From contig NZ_JASATX010000001.1 in assembly GCF_029952955.1 (NCBI RefSeq), forward strand, positions 124,001-188,000: a stretch of DNA of 64,000 nucleotides, written 5' to 3'. The notes beneath the pieces were generated by a model that ran no database searches, was not told the DNA's origin, and saw only the letters and a list, made by a program, of their open reading frames with translations. The position numbers were made by a program, and so were the translations under genes. Positions 47,566 through 56,295 of this stretch are shown here, piece after piece; the first letter of the stretch is position 1; every line of letters starts with the position of its first letter. This DNA comes from Ruicaihuangia caeni (GTDB lineage: Bacteria; Actinomycetota; Actinomycetes; Actinomycetales; Microbacteriaceae).

Positions 47566-48765
47566 ATGAGTAAGAACGAATTCGGCACCTCAGGTGCCGA
47601 CCTCGAGCTGCGCGGGGTCTCCAAGCGGTTCCCTGGCTTCACTGCGATCGAGGAGCTCGATCTGACGATCCCGGCCGGATCGTTCTTCGCGCTGCTCGGG
47701 CCGTCCGGCTGTGGCAAGACGACGACGCTGCGTATCGTGGCGGGCCTCGAGGAGCCGACCACGGGTCGGGTTCTCATCGGCGGCAAGGACGTCACCGACG
47801 CCAAGCCGTTCCAGCGTCCCGTGAACACGGTGTTCCAGAGCTACGCGCTGTTCCCGCACATGACGGTGATCGAGAACATCGCCTTCGGGCTGCGCCGTCG
47901 GCGCATCGAGGATCCGCTGGGAAAGGCGCGCGAGGCGCTGCGTCTCGTCGAGCTGGAGAACGTCGCTCAGCGCCGTCCCGCCCAGCTGTCGGGCGGGCAG
48001 CAGCAGCGCGTCGCCCTCGCGCGAGCGATCGTCAACCGTCCGGCGCTCCTGCTGCTCGATGAGCCGCTCGGCGCGCTCGACCTCAAGCTGCGTCGGCAGA
48101 TGCAGCTCGAGCTGAAGGAGATCCAGGCGCAGGTGGGCCTCACTTTCCTGCACGTCACGCACGACCAGGAAGAGGCCATGACCATGGCCGACACCGTCGC
48201 GGTCATGAACAAGGGGCGTATCGAGCAGATGGGCGCCCCGGAAGAGCTCTACGAGCGCCCGCGCACGGCGTTCGTCGCCAACTTCCTGGGACAGTCGAAC
48301 CTGTTCGGCGGCAAGGTGGTCTCGTCGAGCGACGAGTCGATCGTGGTCGATGTCCACGGCTACCGGGTCGAGGTTCCTCGCGCACGCTCGCAGCGCCACA
48401 GCGGCGAGGTCGCAGTCGGCGTGCGCCCGGAGAAGATCGAGCTCCACGCGAACGAGCCGGTGCCGGCATCCGGAATCAACATCGTCGGTCCCGGACGGGT
48501 CACCGACGTGTCGTTCAGCGGAGTCAGCACCTCGTACCAGGTGAGTCTGCCCGGGCTCGGGGTGGTCACGGTCTTCGCCCAGAACCGCAGCTTCGGACCT
48601 GTCGTGCACGAGGGCGAGCAGGTGTGGCTGAGCTGGCACGTCGAGCACGGATTCGGGCTCGAGGACGAGCCGGAGCAGCTTCCGAAGTTCGCCGCCGACG
48701 ACGACACTCAGTCGATCGCGGCGCAGCGACGCCGCCAGCTCCAGACGGAGCTCGAGGGAGCCTGA
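47566..48765 (+). CDS. potA: Polyamine ABC transporter ATP-binding protein
   Basis: This 399-residue ATPase of the PotA/MalK type has Walker A GPSGCGKT, signature LSGGQQQR, Walker B LLLLDEP and the switch His in HVTHDQEEAM. The C-terminal TOBE-like regulatory domain starts around residue 245. It begins three bases after the potD stop. Confidence 0.95.
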   Translation: MSKNEFGTSGADLELRGVSKRFPGFTAIEELDLTIPAGSFFALLGPSGCGKTTTLRIVAGLEEPTTGRVLIGGKDVTDAKPFQRPVNTVFQSYALFPHMTVIENIAFGLRRRRIEDPLGKAREALRLVELENVAQRRPAQLSGGQQQRVALARAIVNRPALLLLDEPLGALDLKLRRQMQLELKEIQAQVGLTFLHVTHDQEEAMTMADTVAVMNKGRIEQMGAPEELYERPRTAFVANFLGQSNLFGGKVVSSSDESIVVDVHGYRVEVPRARSQRHSGEVAVGVRPEKIELHANEPVPASGINIVGPGRVTDVSFSGVSTSYQVSLPGLGVVTVFAQNRSFGPVVHEGEQVWLSWHVEHGFGLEDEPEQLPKFAADDDTQSIAAQRRRQLQTELEGA

Positions 48766-48767
48766 GC

Positions 48768-49694
48768 ATGGCGTTCGGAGCGTTCTCCAGCGGTGCGGCA
48801 CCCGGGGTCGCAACCGTTCAGGAAGGCCCGCGGCGCAAAAGCCGCGTCGCGCTGTTCCTGCTGCTGCCGGGCATCGCCTATCTCGCGCTGTTCTTCCTCG
48901 TGCCGCTCATCTCGTTGCTGCTCACGAGCTTCATGGCGCCGCGCGAGTTCGGAGACATCGGCCAGTTCGACTACGCGTTTCGCTGGGAGAACTACGTCAA
49001 GGTCGTCGAGACCTACTTGCCCCACATCCTGCGGTCCTTCGGCTATGCGGCGATCGCGACAGTGCTCGCGCTCATCATCGGGTATCCGCTCGCGTACTTC
49101 ATCGGCGTCAACCTCAGAAGGTTCCCGCTTGTGCAGGCGCTCGCCCTGGTGCTCGTGATCGCACCGTTCTTCATCAGCTTCCTGCTGCGCACGCTGGCGT
49201 GGAAGCAGATCTTCGCCGATGAGGGCCCGGTCGTCGGGGCGCTGAATGCGCTCTCACTGATGGGCCCGGGTGATCACATCACAGGCACGCCCGCGGCGGT
49301 GGTCTTCGGTCTCACGTACATGTTCATCCCGTTCATGACGCTGCCGATCTACACCTCGCTCGAGCGGCTCGACCTGCGGTACGTGGAGGCGGGCGGCGAT
49401 CTGTACGCCTCGCCGTGGACGACGTTCCGCACGGTCACGCTCCCGCTGTCGATGCCTGGTGTGGTGTCCGGCACGCTGCTGACATTCATCCCGGCATCCG
49501 GCGACTACATCAACGCCAGCCGCGACTTCCTCGGAAGCACGGAGACGGCCATGATCGGCAACGTCGTCGAGACGAACTTCCTGATCCTCCAGAACTACCC
49601 GGCTGCCGCGGCACTGTCGATCATCCTCATGGCGACGATCCTGATCCTGGTGGGGGCATACGTGCGGAAGAGCGGAACGGAGGATCTCGTATGA
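48768..49694 (+). CDS. potB: Polyamine ABC transporter permease PotB-like
   Basis: This 308-residue permease has six membrane helices, with the EAA coupling loop around YVEAGGDLYASPWTTFRTVT. ATG 48768 follows GGGAG (48756-48760). The start lies two bases after the potA stop. The stop overlaps the next permease by ATGA. Confidence 0.94.
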   Translation: MAFGAFSSGAAPGVATVQEGPRRKSRVALFLLLPGIAYLALFFLVPLISLLLTSFMAPREFGDIGQFDYAFRWENYVKVVETYLPHILRSFGYAAIATVLALIIGYPLAYFIGVNLRRFPLVQALALVLVIAPFFISFLLRTLAWKQIFADEGPVVGALNALSLMGPGDHITGTPAAVVFGLTYMFIPFMTLPIYTSLERLDLRYVEAGGDLYASPWTTFRTVTLPLSMPGVVSGTLLTFIPASGDYINASRDFLGSTETAMIGNVVETNFLILQNYPAAAALSIILMATILILVGAYVRKSGTEDLV

Positions 49695-50485
49695 GGGGCT
49701 TCGGCAGGTACGCGCTCGCCGTCTACAGCGTGATCGCGTTGACGTTCATCATGATCCCGATCGTCTACACGATCGTGTTCAGCTTCAACGACGCCAGGCG
49801 CACGAACATCATCTGGCGCGGCTTCACCTTCGACAACTGGCTACAGGTCTGCCGTGCGCAGGACGTCTGCATCGCCTTCGGCAACAGCATCATCGTGGCG
49901 CTCGTCGCGACGCTGCTCGCGACCGTGCTCGGCACGATGATCGCGATCGCTCTCGTGCGGTACCGGTTCCGGTTCCGCGCAGCGACCACGCTGCTGCTCT
50001 TCCTGCCCATGGCGACCCCTGAGGTCGTGCTCGGTGCGGGGCTCGCCGCCCAGTTCCTCGCGGCGGGTGTGCAGAAGGGCCTCGTCACGATCATCATCGC
50101 GCACACGATGTTCTGCATCAGCTTCGTCGTGGTGACCGTGCGCGCTCGGGTCGCGTCGCTCGATCCGGCGCTCGAGGAGGCAGGCCGCGATCTGTATGGC
50201 TCGCCGCGGCAGGTGTTCTGGCGCATCACCTTCCCGTTGCTCCTGCCCGGCATCATCGCCGCTGCGATGCTCTCGTTCGCGCTCAGCTTCGACGACTTCA
50301 TCATCACGAACTTCAACGCCGGTTCCACGATGACGTTCCCGAAGTACATCTACACTGCGGCGGCGCGCGGCATCCCGGCCGAGGCCAACGTCATCGCCTC
50401 GGCCGTGTTCTTCCTCGCGATCGTCATCGTGATCGTCGTGCAGGTGACGAACGCGGCCAGACGCAAGCGGCTCGCGCTGCGCTGA
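49691..50485 (+). CDS. potC: Polyamine ABC transporter permease PotC-like
   Basis: This 264-residue second permease has about six helices, with the EAA loop LEEAGRDLYGSPRQVFWRIT. The SFDDFIITNFNAGSTMTFP segment is characteristic of PotC. It completes the transporter. Confidence 0.94.
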   Translation: MRGFGRYALAVYSVIALTFIMIPIVYTIVFSFNDARRTNIIWRGFTFDNWLQVCRAQDVCIAFGNSIIVALVATLLATVLGTMIAIALVRYRFRFRAATTLLLFLPMATPEVVLGAGLAAQFLAAGVQKGLVTIIIAHTMFCISFVVVTVRARVASLDPALEEAGRDLYGSPRQVFWRITFPLLLPGIIAAAMLSFALSFDDFIITNFNAGSTMTFPKYIYTAAARGIPAEANVIASAVFFLAIVIVIVVQVTNAARRKRLALR

Positions 50486-50519
50486 GGTCGACATCCCCGG
50501 GAGGCCGCGACCGGCGGCC

Positions 50520-50525
50520 TACGCT
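50520..50525 (+). promoter_or_regulatory. Candidate -10 box (TACGCT), leaderless
   Basis: TACGCT ends 6 nt before ATG 50532. Confidence 0.45.
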
Positions 50526-50531
50526 GGCGAC

Positions 50532-51017
50532 ATGGAGCAGGAGCACCGATTCGCGGTCGAGGTCGAGTGGACCGGCAACCGGGGGAGCGGCACGAGCAGT
50601 GCGCGGGCGTTCGAGCGCGAGCACATCGTGCGCGCCCCGGGCAAGCCGGAACTGGCCGGGTCGGCGGCGCCGGTGTTCCGCGGCGACGCGGCCCGGTGGA
50701 ACCCGGAAGAGCTGCTCATCGCTGCGCTCTCGCAGTGCCACATGATGAGCTACTTCTACGCTGCGGTGCAGCACGGCATCGTGGTGACCGGCTATCGCGA
50801 CGCCGCGACCGGCGTCATCGAAATGGAAGGAGCGGCCGGGCAGTTCACCTCGGTCACGCTGAGGCCCGAGGTCACAGTCTCACCGAGCGAAGCGCTGACC
50901 GCCGATCCGGGGCTCGCGGACCGGCTGCACGATGAGGCGGAGCGCCTCTGCTTCATCGCACGTTCTGTGAACTTCCCCGTGCACCACGAGCCGACCACCA
51001 GAGTGACCGCCGGCTGA
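50532..51017 (+). CDS. OsmC/Ohr-family peroxiredoxin-like protein
   Basis: This 161-residue OsmC-fold protein has both reactive cysteines in place: C69 in ALSQCHMMSYFY and C140 in RLCFIARSVNFPV. Members detoxify organic hydroperoxides with thiols. It lies downstream of the polyamine transporter with its own apparently leaderless promoter, so it may be independent. It is convergent with gabT across the tandem repeat at 51111-51208. Confidence 0.9.
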   Translation: MEQEHRFAVEVEWTGNRGSGTSSARAFEREHIVRAPGKPELAGSAAPVFRGDAARWNPEELLIAALSQCHMMSYFYAAVQHGIVVTGYRDAATGVIEMEGAAGQFTSVTLRPEVTVSPSEALTADPGLADRLHDEAERLCFIARSVNFPVHHEPTTRVTAG

Positions 51018-51110
51018 CCACGGACGCGCTGGCGGGATGCCCTGGCCGGATGCCGTGGCCGGATGCCGCGGCGGCGACTTCAGCGCGGTGAGCCCAGCGC
51101 TGTCAGCCCC

Positions 51111-51208
51111 GCGGCATCAGCTCAGCGGCATCAGCTCAGCGGCATCAGCTCAGCGGCATCAGCTCAGCGGCATCAGCTCAGCGGCATCCGCTCAGCGGCA
51201 TCCGCTCA
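51111..51208. repeat. Seven-copy 14-bp tandem repeat
   Basis: Five identical copies of GCGGCATCAGCTCA are followed by two copies with one A-to-C change. The array fills the gap between convergent OsmC and gabT. Its last three bases are the gabT stop codon (on the minus strand). The preceding 50 bases hold a degenerate related repeat of ccggatgcc type. Confidence 0.95.
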
Positions 51209-52549
51209 GCACTGGTTGACCGACACCTCGAAGTCGTCGAGCGCCTCTTCGATCACGCTCATGGCGTCATCGATGAGGGCATCGCTGATCACGACCGATG
51301 GCAGGAAACGCAGGACGCTGTCCCAGCTGCCCGAGTCGAGCGGGATGACACCCCGCGATGTGGCGTACGAGATCACGTGCTTGAGCGCCTCGGGGTTCGG
51401 CTTCTTGGTTCCCGGCAGCACCAGTTCGACGCCGAACATCGCACCTCGGCCGCGCACCTCGCCCACGAAGCTGTAGCGCTGGGGCCAGCCGCCGATCCGC
51501 TCTCGCAGCGTGCGCTCGACACGCTGCGCTTCGCCCAGCAGGTCATCGCGTTCGATGATCTCGAGTACTTTCAGCGCCGCCGCCGCAGAGACCGGGTTGC
51601 CGCCGAAGGTGCCGCCGATGCCTCCCGGCTGCACGGCGTCCATGACCTCGGCGCGGCCCGTGACCGCTGCGATCGGCATGCCGCCGCCGAGCCCCTTGGC
51701 GATGGTGACAAGGTCGGGCACCACATCGTGGTGCTCGATGGAGAACCACTTGCCCGTGCGGGCGATGCCCGCCTGGATCTCGTCGGCCACGAACAGGATG
51801 CCGTTCCGGCGGCAGTAGTTCGCGATGCGCTGGAAGTAGCCCTCTGCCGGGATGACGATGCCGCCATCGCCCTGGATCGGTTCGGCGAAGAACGCAGCGA
51901 CCTCGCTCGCGCCGATATGCGTCTCGATGTAGTCGATGGTCCGTTCGGCCGCTTCCGCACCAGAGAGGCCGTCTCGGAACGGATAGCTGATCGGCACGCT
52001 GAAGATGTCGCCCGGGAACGGTCCCATGCCGGCGCGTTCGGGCCAGGGGCGATACGTCATCGCCATGGTGAGGTTCGTGCGCCCGTGGAAGGCGTGGTCG
52101 AGGGCGACGATCACGCGTCGCCCCGTGTACTTGCGCGCGATCTTCACGGCGTTCTCAACCGCTTCTGCGCCCGAGTTGACGAGAATCGAATGCTTCTCGA
52201 AGTCGCCGGGGGTGAGTTGTGCGAGCTTCTCGGCGACCTTCACGTAGTTCTCGTACGGCGTGACCGTGAACAGCGTGTGGGTGAGCCTCGCGGCCTGCTC
52301 GGCCACTGCGGCGGCGACCTCCGGATTCGCATGCCCGATCGTCGTGACGCCGATGCCGCATCCGAGGTCGATGAGCTGGTTGCCGTCGACGTCGCGCAGG
52401 ATCGCGCCCGATCCCTGCTCCATGTAGATGTTCGCCAGCGTGCCCGCACCGCGCGAGACGCTGGCCTCGCGCCGCTGCTGCAGCGCCTTCGACTTCGGAC
52501 CCGGCAGGTCGGTGACGAGCTTGCGTTCCTGTTCGACCGTGAACTCCAT
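51206..52549 (-). CDS. gabT: 4-aminobutyrate transaminase
   Basis: This 447-residue class III aminotransferase moves the amino group of GABA to 2-oxoglutarate, giving succinate semialdehyde. Markers are SILVNSGAEAVENAVKIARK, DHAFHGRTNLTMAMTY, FFAEPIQGDGG and LFVADEIQAGIARTGK. The PLP lysine is K285 in VTIAKGLGGGMP. The start at 52549 (MEFTVEQERKL) has a TAGGCT box ending 7 nt upstream. The stop codon is formed by the end of the 14-bp repeat array. With the aldehyde dehydrogenase at 26059 it completes putrescine-to-GABA breakdown. Confidence 0.93.
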   Translation of the reverse strand: MEFTVEQERKLVTDLPGPKSKALQQRREASVSRGAGTLANIYMEQGSGAILRDVDGNQLIDLGCGIGVTTIGHANPEVAAAVAEQAARLTHTLFTVTPYENYVKVAEKLAQLTPGDFEKHSILVNSGAEAVENAVKIARKYTGRRVIVALDHAFHGRTNLTMAMTYRPWPERAGMGPFPGDIFSVPISYPFRDGLSGAEAAERTIDYIETHIGASEVAAFFAEPIQGDGGIVIPAEGYFQRIANYCRRNGILFVADEIQAGIARTGKWFSIEHHDVVPDLVTIAKGLGGGMPIAAVTGRAEVMDAVQPGGIGGTFGGNPVSAAAALKVLEIIERDDLLGEAQRVERTLRERIGGWPQRYSFVGEVRGRGAMFGVELVLPGTKKPNPEALKHVISYATSRGVIPLDSGSWDSVLRFLPSVVISDALIDDAMSVIEEALDDFEVSVNQC

Positions 52550-52556
52550 GCCGCCC

Positions 52557-52562
52557 AGCCTA
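52557..52562 (-). promoter_or_regulatory. Candidate -10 box (TAGGCT), leaderless, for gabT
   Basis: On the minus strand TAGGCT ends 7 nt before the gabT ATG. Confidence 0.45.
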
Positions 52563-52693
52563 GGGCTGCCCGCTGCCACCACCGTGACAGGGGACGGTGT
52601 CATGGCACGCGTTGAGCCGGTTGTCAGCACAGCCGAAGCCACGATGCGCGAAGATGGAGCATTCGTCCTGTCTCTCTCACGAAGGTTTTCCGC

Positions 52694-53662
52694 GTGCGCG
52701 CATTCGCTGCCCTGACCGTCACGGTCGCCCTCACCGCCGCCCTCGCAGGCTGTGCGGCGAACCCCGACACCGACTCGAATCCCGATGAGAGCGCCGCTCC
52801 CTCGCCGGCAGGCTCGACCGACTGCCTCGCGAGCGGCGGCAGCGGCGTCGACGCGGTGAGCGTCACGGGCGAGTTCGGCACGACTCCGGTCATCGAGTTC
52901 GAGGCTCCGCTGTCGGTGGAGAAGACGCAGCGCGCTGTCGCGATCGAGGGCGATGGCGATCTCATCGCCTCGGGCGACGACGTCAACGTCTACTTTGGGC
53001 TCTGGAACGCCACCACCGGCGAAGAGATTCCCGGCACGGGCTTCACCGAAGGCGCCGAGGTGCCGATGGCGGTCGATGAGCAGCAGATTCTGCCCGGCCT
53101 GGTGAAAACCTTGCAGTGCGCGCCCGAGGGCAGCCGGGTGGTCGGAGTGCTGCCGCCCGCCGACCTGTGGGGCGCTCAGGGCCTCGCCGACCTCGAAGTC
53201 AAGGGCACGGATTCGCTCGTCTTCGTCGCCGACATCGTCTCTCGTGTCAAGCCGCTCGAGCCCGCGACCTGGACCGAGAACGTGCCCACAGTCGACCTCG
53301 AGAGCGAGGCGCCGGTCGTCACCCTGCCGCAGACCGAGCCGTCGCCTGAGCTTCAGCTCGCCGTGCTCGAAGAGGGCAATGGCGATGTCGTGGAGGATGG
53401 CGCGACCGTGACGGTGCACTACCAGGGCACATCCTGGAACACCGGCGAGATCTTCGATCAGAGCTACACCCGGGGCGAGCCAGCGACCTTCTCGACCGAC
53501 GGCGTGATCCCCGGCTTCGCGGCGGCGATGATCGGTCAGAAGGTCGGCTCGACGGTGATCGTGACGATCCCGCCGAAAGATGCCTACGGGCCCGAGGGTG
53601 CGGGCCATGCGCTGAGCGGCCAGACACTCGTCTTCCTCATCCAGATCGAAGACGCGCAGTAG
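52694..53662 (+). CDS. FKBP-type peptidyl-prolyl isomerase lipoprotein
   Basis: This 322-residue exported protein has a lipobox LAGC ending at C20 and two FKBP-like domains. The first (about 60-180) is degenerate. The second (about 235-322) has [32 protein letters not shown] and [13 protein letters not shown], typical of active FKBP. It should assist folding of proteins at the outer face of the membrane. GTG 52694 follows a GAAGG site. It is just upstream of dxr, whose candidate -10 box covers this gene's stop codon. Confidence 0.9.
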   Translation: MRAFAALTVTVALTAALAGCAANPDTDSNPDESAAPSPAGSTDCLASGGSGVDAVSVTGEFGTTPVIEFEAPLSVEKTQRAVAIEGDGDLIASGDDVNVYFGLWNATTGEEIPGTGFTEGAEVPMAVDEQQILPGLVKTLQCAPEGSRVVGVLPPADLWGAQGLADLEVKGTDSLVFVADIVSRVKPLEPATWTENVPTVDLESEAPVVTLPQTEPSPELQLAVLEEGNGDVVEDGATVTVHYQGTSWNTGEIFDQSYTRGEPATFSTDGVIPGFAAAMIGQKVGSTVIVTIPPKDAYGPEGAGHALSGQTLVFLIQIEDAQ

Positions 53663-53665
53663 CGT
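53660..53665 (+). promoter_or_regulatory. Candidate -10 box (TAGCGT) for dxr
   Basis: TAGCGT overlaps the FKBP stop codon and ends 7 nt before ATG 53673. Confidence 0.4.
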
Positions 53666-53672
53666 AAGCGCC

Positions 53673-54752
53673 ATGCGCCGCGTGATCATCCTGGGGTCGA
53701 CGGGCTCGATCGGCACCCAGGCGCTCGACGTGATCGAGGCGAACCGAGATCGCTTCCAGGTCGTCGGCCTGGCGGCGGGCCGGAACGGCGAGCTGCTGGC
53801 CGAGCAGGCGCGTCGATTCGGGGTGGCCGAGACGGCGCTCGGAGCGGCGGATGCTGCACAGCTCGTTCGCGGGGTCGACGCCGACGTGGTGCTCAACGGC
53901 ATCACGGGTTCCGTCGGCTTGGAACCGACGCTCGCCGCACTGGAGTCGGGCGCCACGCTCGCCCTCGCGAACAAGGAGAGCCTCATCGTCGGCGGCGACC
54001 TGGTGAAGGCCGCCGCTGCACCGGGCCAGATCGTGCCGGTCGACTCCGAGCACTCGGCGATCGCCCAGGCGTTGCGCGCCGGTGCACCGGACGAGGTGCG
54101 CAGGCTTGTGCTCACAGCATCCGGTGGACCGTTCCGTGGCCGCTCAAGGGAATCGCTCGCGGCGGTCACACCGGCGGAGGCGCTCGCCCACCCGACGTGG
54201 GACATGGGCGTGGTCGTCACCACGAACTCGTCGACCCTTGTGAACAAGGGTCTCGAGGTGATCGAGGCGCACCTGCTGTTCGACATCGACTTCGACCGCA
54301 TCGACGTCACAGTGCATCCGCAATCGATCGTGCACTCGATGGTCGAGTTCGTCGACGGATCCACCATCGCGCAGTGCTCGCCGCCCGACATGCGGCTGCC
54401 GATCTCGCTCGGCCTCGATTGGCCCAATCGGGTTCCCGGCGTCGGTGCCCCGCTCGATTGGACCACTGCGAGCCAGTGGACCTTCGAGCCGCTCGACGAC
54501 GAGGCGTTCCCTGCGGTGACGATGGCGAAGGAAGCGGGCCGGGCGGGTGGAACCTTCCCGGCCGTGTTCAACGCCGCCAACGAGCAGGCCGTGCACGCGT
54601 TCCACGCGGGCGCGATCGGCTACCTCGACATCATCGACACGGTGCGCGCCGTGGTCGAGCGGCACGAGAGCGGCGACCCGAGCCTCGAAGGGGTGCTCTC
54701 CGCGGAGCGCTGGGCCCGTGCCGAAGCCGACGCGATCATCGCTCGGGGTTGA
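53673..54752 (+). CDS. dxr: 1-deoxy-D-xylulose 5-phosphate reductoisomerase
   Basis: This 359-residue enzyme makes 2-C-methylerythritol 4-phosphate, the committed step of MEP isoprenoid synthesis. The NADPH fold [16 protein letters not shown], the [11 protein letters not shown] segment, [12 protein letters not shown] and the loop TASGGPFRG are all present. The order dxr, site-2 protease, ispG is shared with mycobacteria. Confidence 0.96.
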   Translation: MRRVIILGSTGSIGTQALDVIEANRDRFQVVGLAAGRNGELLAEQARRFGVAETALGAADAAQLVRGVDADVVLNGITGSVGLEPTLAALESGATLALANKESLIVGGDLVKAAAAPGQIVPVDSEHSAIAQALRAGAPDEVRRLVLTASGGPFRGRSRESLAAVTPAEALAHPTWDMGVVVTTNSSTLVNKGLEVIEAHLLFDIDFDRIDVTVHPQSIVHSMVEFVDGSTIAQCSPPDMRLPISLGLDWPNRVPGVGAPLDWTTASQWTFEPLDDEAFPAVTMAKEAGRAGGTFPAVFNAANEQAVHAFHAGAIGYLDIIDTVRAVVERHESGDPSLEGVLSAERWARAEADAIIARG

Positions 54753-54865
54753 GCCCGGACCCTCTCCCACCGATCGGTGCGCCGGCCTGCTGCAGCTCGT
54801 ACGCGGTTCCCGGGCGAGCAACGCGAACCGCGTCGGCTCAAAGCTGCTTCATGGCCAGCGATCGC

Positions 54866-54871
54866 TAGCCT
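54866..54871 (+). promoter_or_regulatory. Candidate -10 box (TAGCCT), leaderless
   Basis: TAGCCT ends 6 nt before the GTG start of the protease gene at 54878. Confidence 0.45.
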
Positions 54872-54877
54872 GAGCGG

Positions 54878-56206
54878 GTGGAGAGCGTGCTGCTGTACAT
54901 CGTGGGCGTGCTGATCATCGTGATCGGCCTGGCGCTCTCCATCGGGCTGCACGAGATCGGGCACCTCGTTCCTGCGAAGAAGTTCGGCGTCAAGGTCGGC
55001 CAGTACATGATCGGGTTCGGTCCGACGCTGTGGTCGCGCCGACGGGGCGAGACCGAATACGGGGTCAAGGCGATCCCGCTGGGCGGCTACATCTCGATGG
55101 CGGGCATGTACCCGCCCGAGAAGGGACGCAAGTCGGCGCGCACCTCGAGCACCGGCTTCTTCAACGCCCTGGTGCAGGATGCCCGCACCGCGTCTGCAGA
55201 GAGTGCAGTCGATACCGACGAGCAGCGCCTGTTCTATCGGCTGCCGATCTGGAAGCGCATCATCATCATGCTCGGCGGGCCGGCCATGAACCTGCTGATC
55301 GCGGTGGTGCTCTACGCGGTGCTCCTGATGGGGTTCGGACTGCAGACGCCGAGCACCACGCTCGGCAGCGTCTCGGAGTGCGTCATCCCAGCGGGCAGCA
55401 CGGCGACCTCCTGCAGCGCCGACGACCCGCTCGCCCCGGGCGCAGAGGCGGGGCTCCGGCCCGGTGACCGCGTGGTCTCGATCGCGGGCGAGCCCATCGA
55501 CGACTGGAGCGAACTCTCGGCCACCATCCGGCAGCACGCTGGGGAGACGGTGCCGTTCGACATCGTGCGCGATGGCCGGGAGCAGACCCTTTCGGTGACG
55601 CCCTTGCTCACCGAGCGGTACGTCTACACAAAGGATGGCCAGATTGAGATGGATGCCGCCGGCCGGCCCGTCACCGAAGAGGTGGGCTTCGTCGGGGTCG
55701 GTCCTGCGTACGAGCGAGTGCAGCAGCCCGCGACCGCTGTGCTCCCAGCCGTCGGTGACAACCTTTCCGCAGTGGTGAACATCGTCCTGCACCTGCCGCA
55801 GCGCATGGTGGAGGTCGCGCAGGCCGCCTTCGGCACCGAGGCCCGCGATCCGAACGGACCGATCAGCGTCGTAGGGGTGGGCCGTATCGCGGGCGAGATC
55901 GCGAGCGTCGATACTGCGCCGATCGTCGACCGTGCGGCGGGACTCGTGGGCCTGGTCGCAGCGCTCAACGTGGCGCTCTTCGTCTTCAACCTCATCCCGT
56001 TGATGCCGCTCGACGGCGGGCACGTCGCCGGTGCCCTCTGGGAGGGCCTGCGACGCTGGTTCGCTCGGGTCTTCGGCAGGCCCGACCCGGGCCCCGTCGA
56101 CACAGCGCGGCTCGTGCCGATCACTCTGGGCGTCGTCGCTGTGCTCGGGGTGATGAGCGCACTGCTCATCTACGCCGACATCGTGAAGCCCGTCAGCATC
56201 CTCTAG
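54878..56206 (+). CDS. Site-2 (M50) intramembrane metalloprotease, Rip1/RseP type
   Basis: This 442-residue intramembrane protease cuts anti-sigma factors and other membrane targets. The zinc motif HEIGH is at residues 25-29 in the first helix, and the third ligand is in MPLDGGH (D379). A PDZ domain lies between (about residues 185-275, LRPGDRVVSIAGEPIDDWS). It has about four membrane helices, as usual for this group. In mycobacteria Rip1 sits in the same place between dxr and ispG and processes anti-sigma factors. No anti-sigma gene is visible here. Confidence 0.93.
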   Translation: MESVLLYIVGVLIIVIGLALSIGLHEIGHLVPAKKFGVKVGQYMIGFGPTLWSRRRGETEYGVKAIPLGGYISMAGMYPPEKGRKSARTSSTGFFNALVQDARTASAESAVDTDEQRLFYRLPIWKRIIIMLGGPAMNLLIAVVLYAVLLMGFGLQTPSTTLGSVSECVIPAGSTATSCSADDPLAPGAEAGLRPGDRVVSIAGEPIDDWSELSATIRQHAGETVPFDIVRDGREQTLSVTPLLTERYVYTKDGQIEMDAAGRPVTEEVGFVGVGPAYERVQQPATAVLPAVGDNLSAVVNIVLHLPQRMVEVAQAAFGTEARDPNGPISVVGVGRIAGEIASVDTAPIVDRAAGLVGLVAALNVALFVFNLIPLMPLDGGHVAGALWEGLRRWFARVFGRPDPGPVDTARLVPITLGVVAVLGVMSALLIYADIVKPVSIL

Positions 56207-56217
56207 CCCCGTCGCAC

Positions 56218-56236
56218 GAACCGCGGAGCGCGGTTC
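56218..56236. terminator. Hairpin between protease and thiolase genes
   Basis: GAACCGCG (56218-56225) pairs with CGCGGTTC (56229-56236), an 8-bp stem with a 3-nt loop, in the gap where the two genes converge. A degenerate 14-nt repeat (three units of the type aactcagcg-tgc) follows at about 56248-56290. Confidence 0.6.
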
Positions 56237-56295
56237 AGCGGCAGCGGGAACTCAGCGCTGCAAACTCAGCGTTGCGGGTTCAGCTGTGCCGCGAA

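Noticed and set aside
51037-51219. Short open frames over the 14-bp repeat array
   Set aside because: They are produced by the repeat and have no start signal or family resemblance.
52550-54580. Minus-strand frame extending gabT upstream to a very long protein
   Set aside because: It overlaps well-supported plus-strand FKBP and dxr genes; the transaminase begins at 52549.
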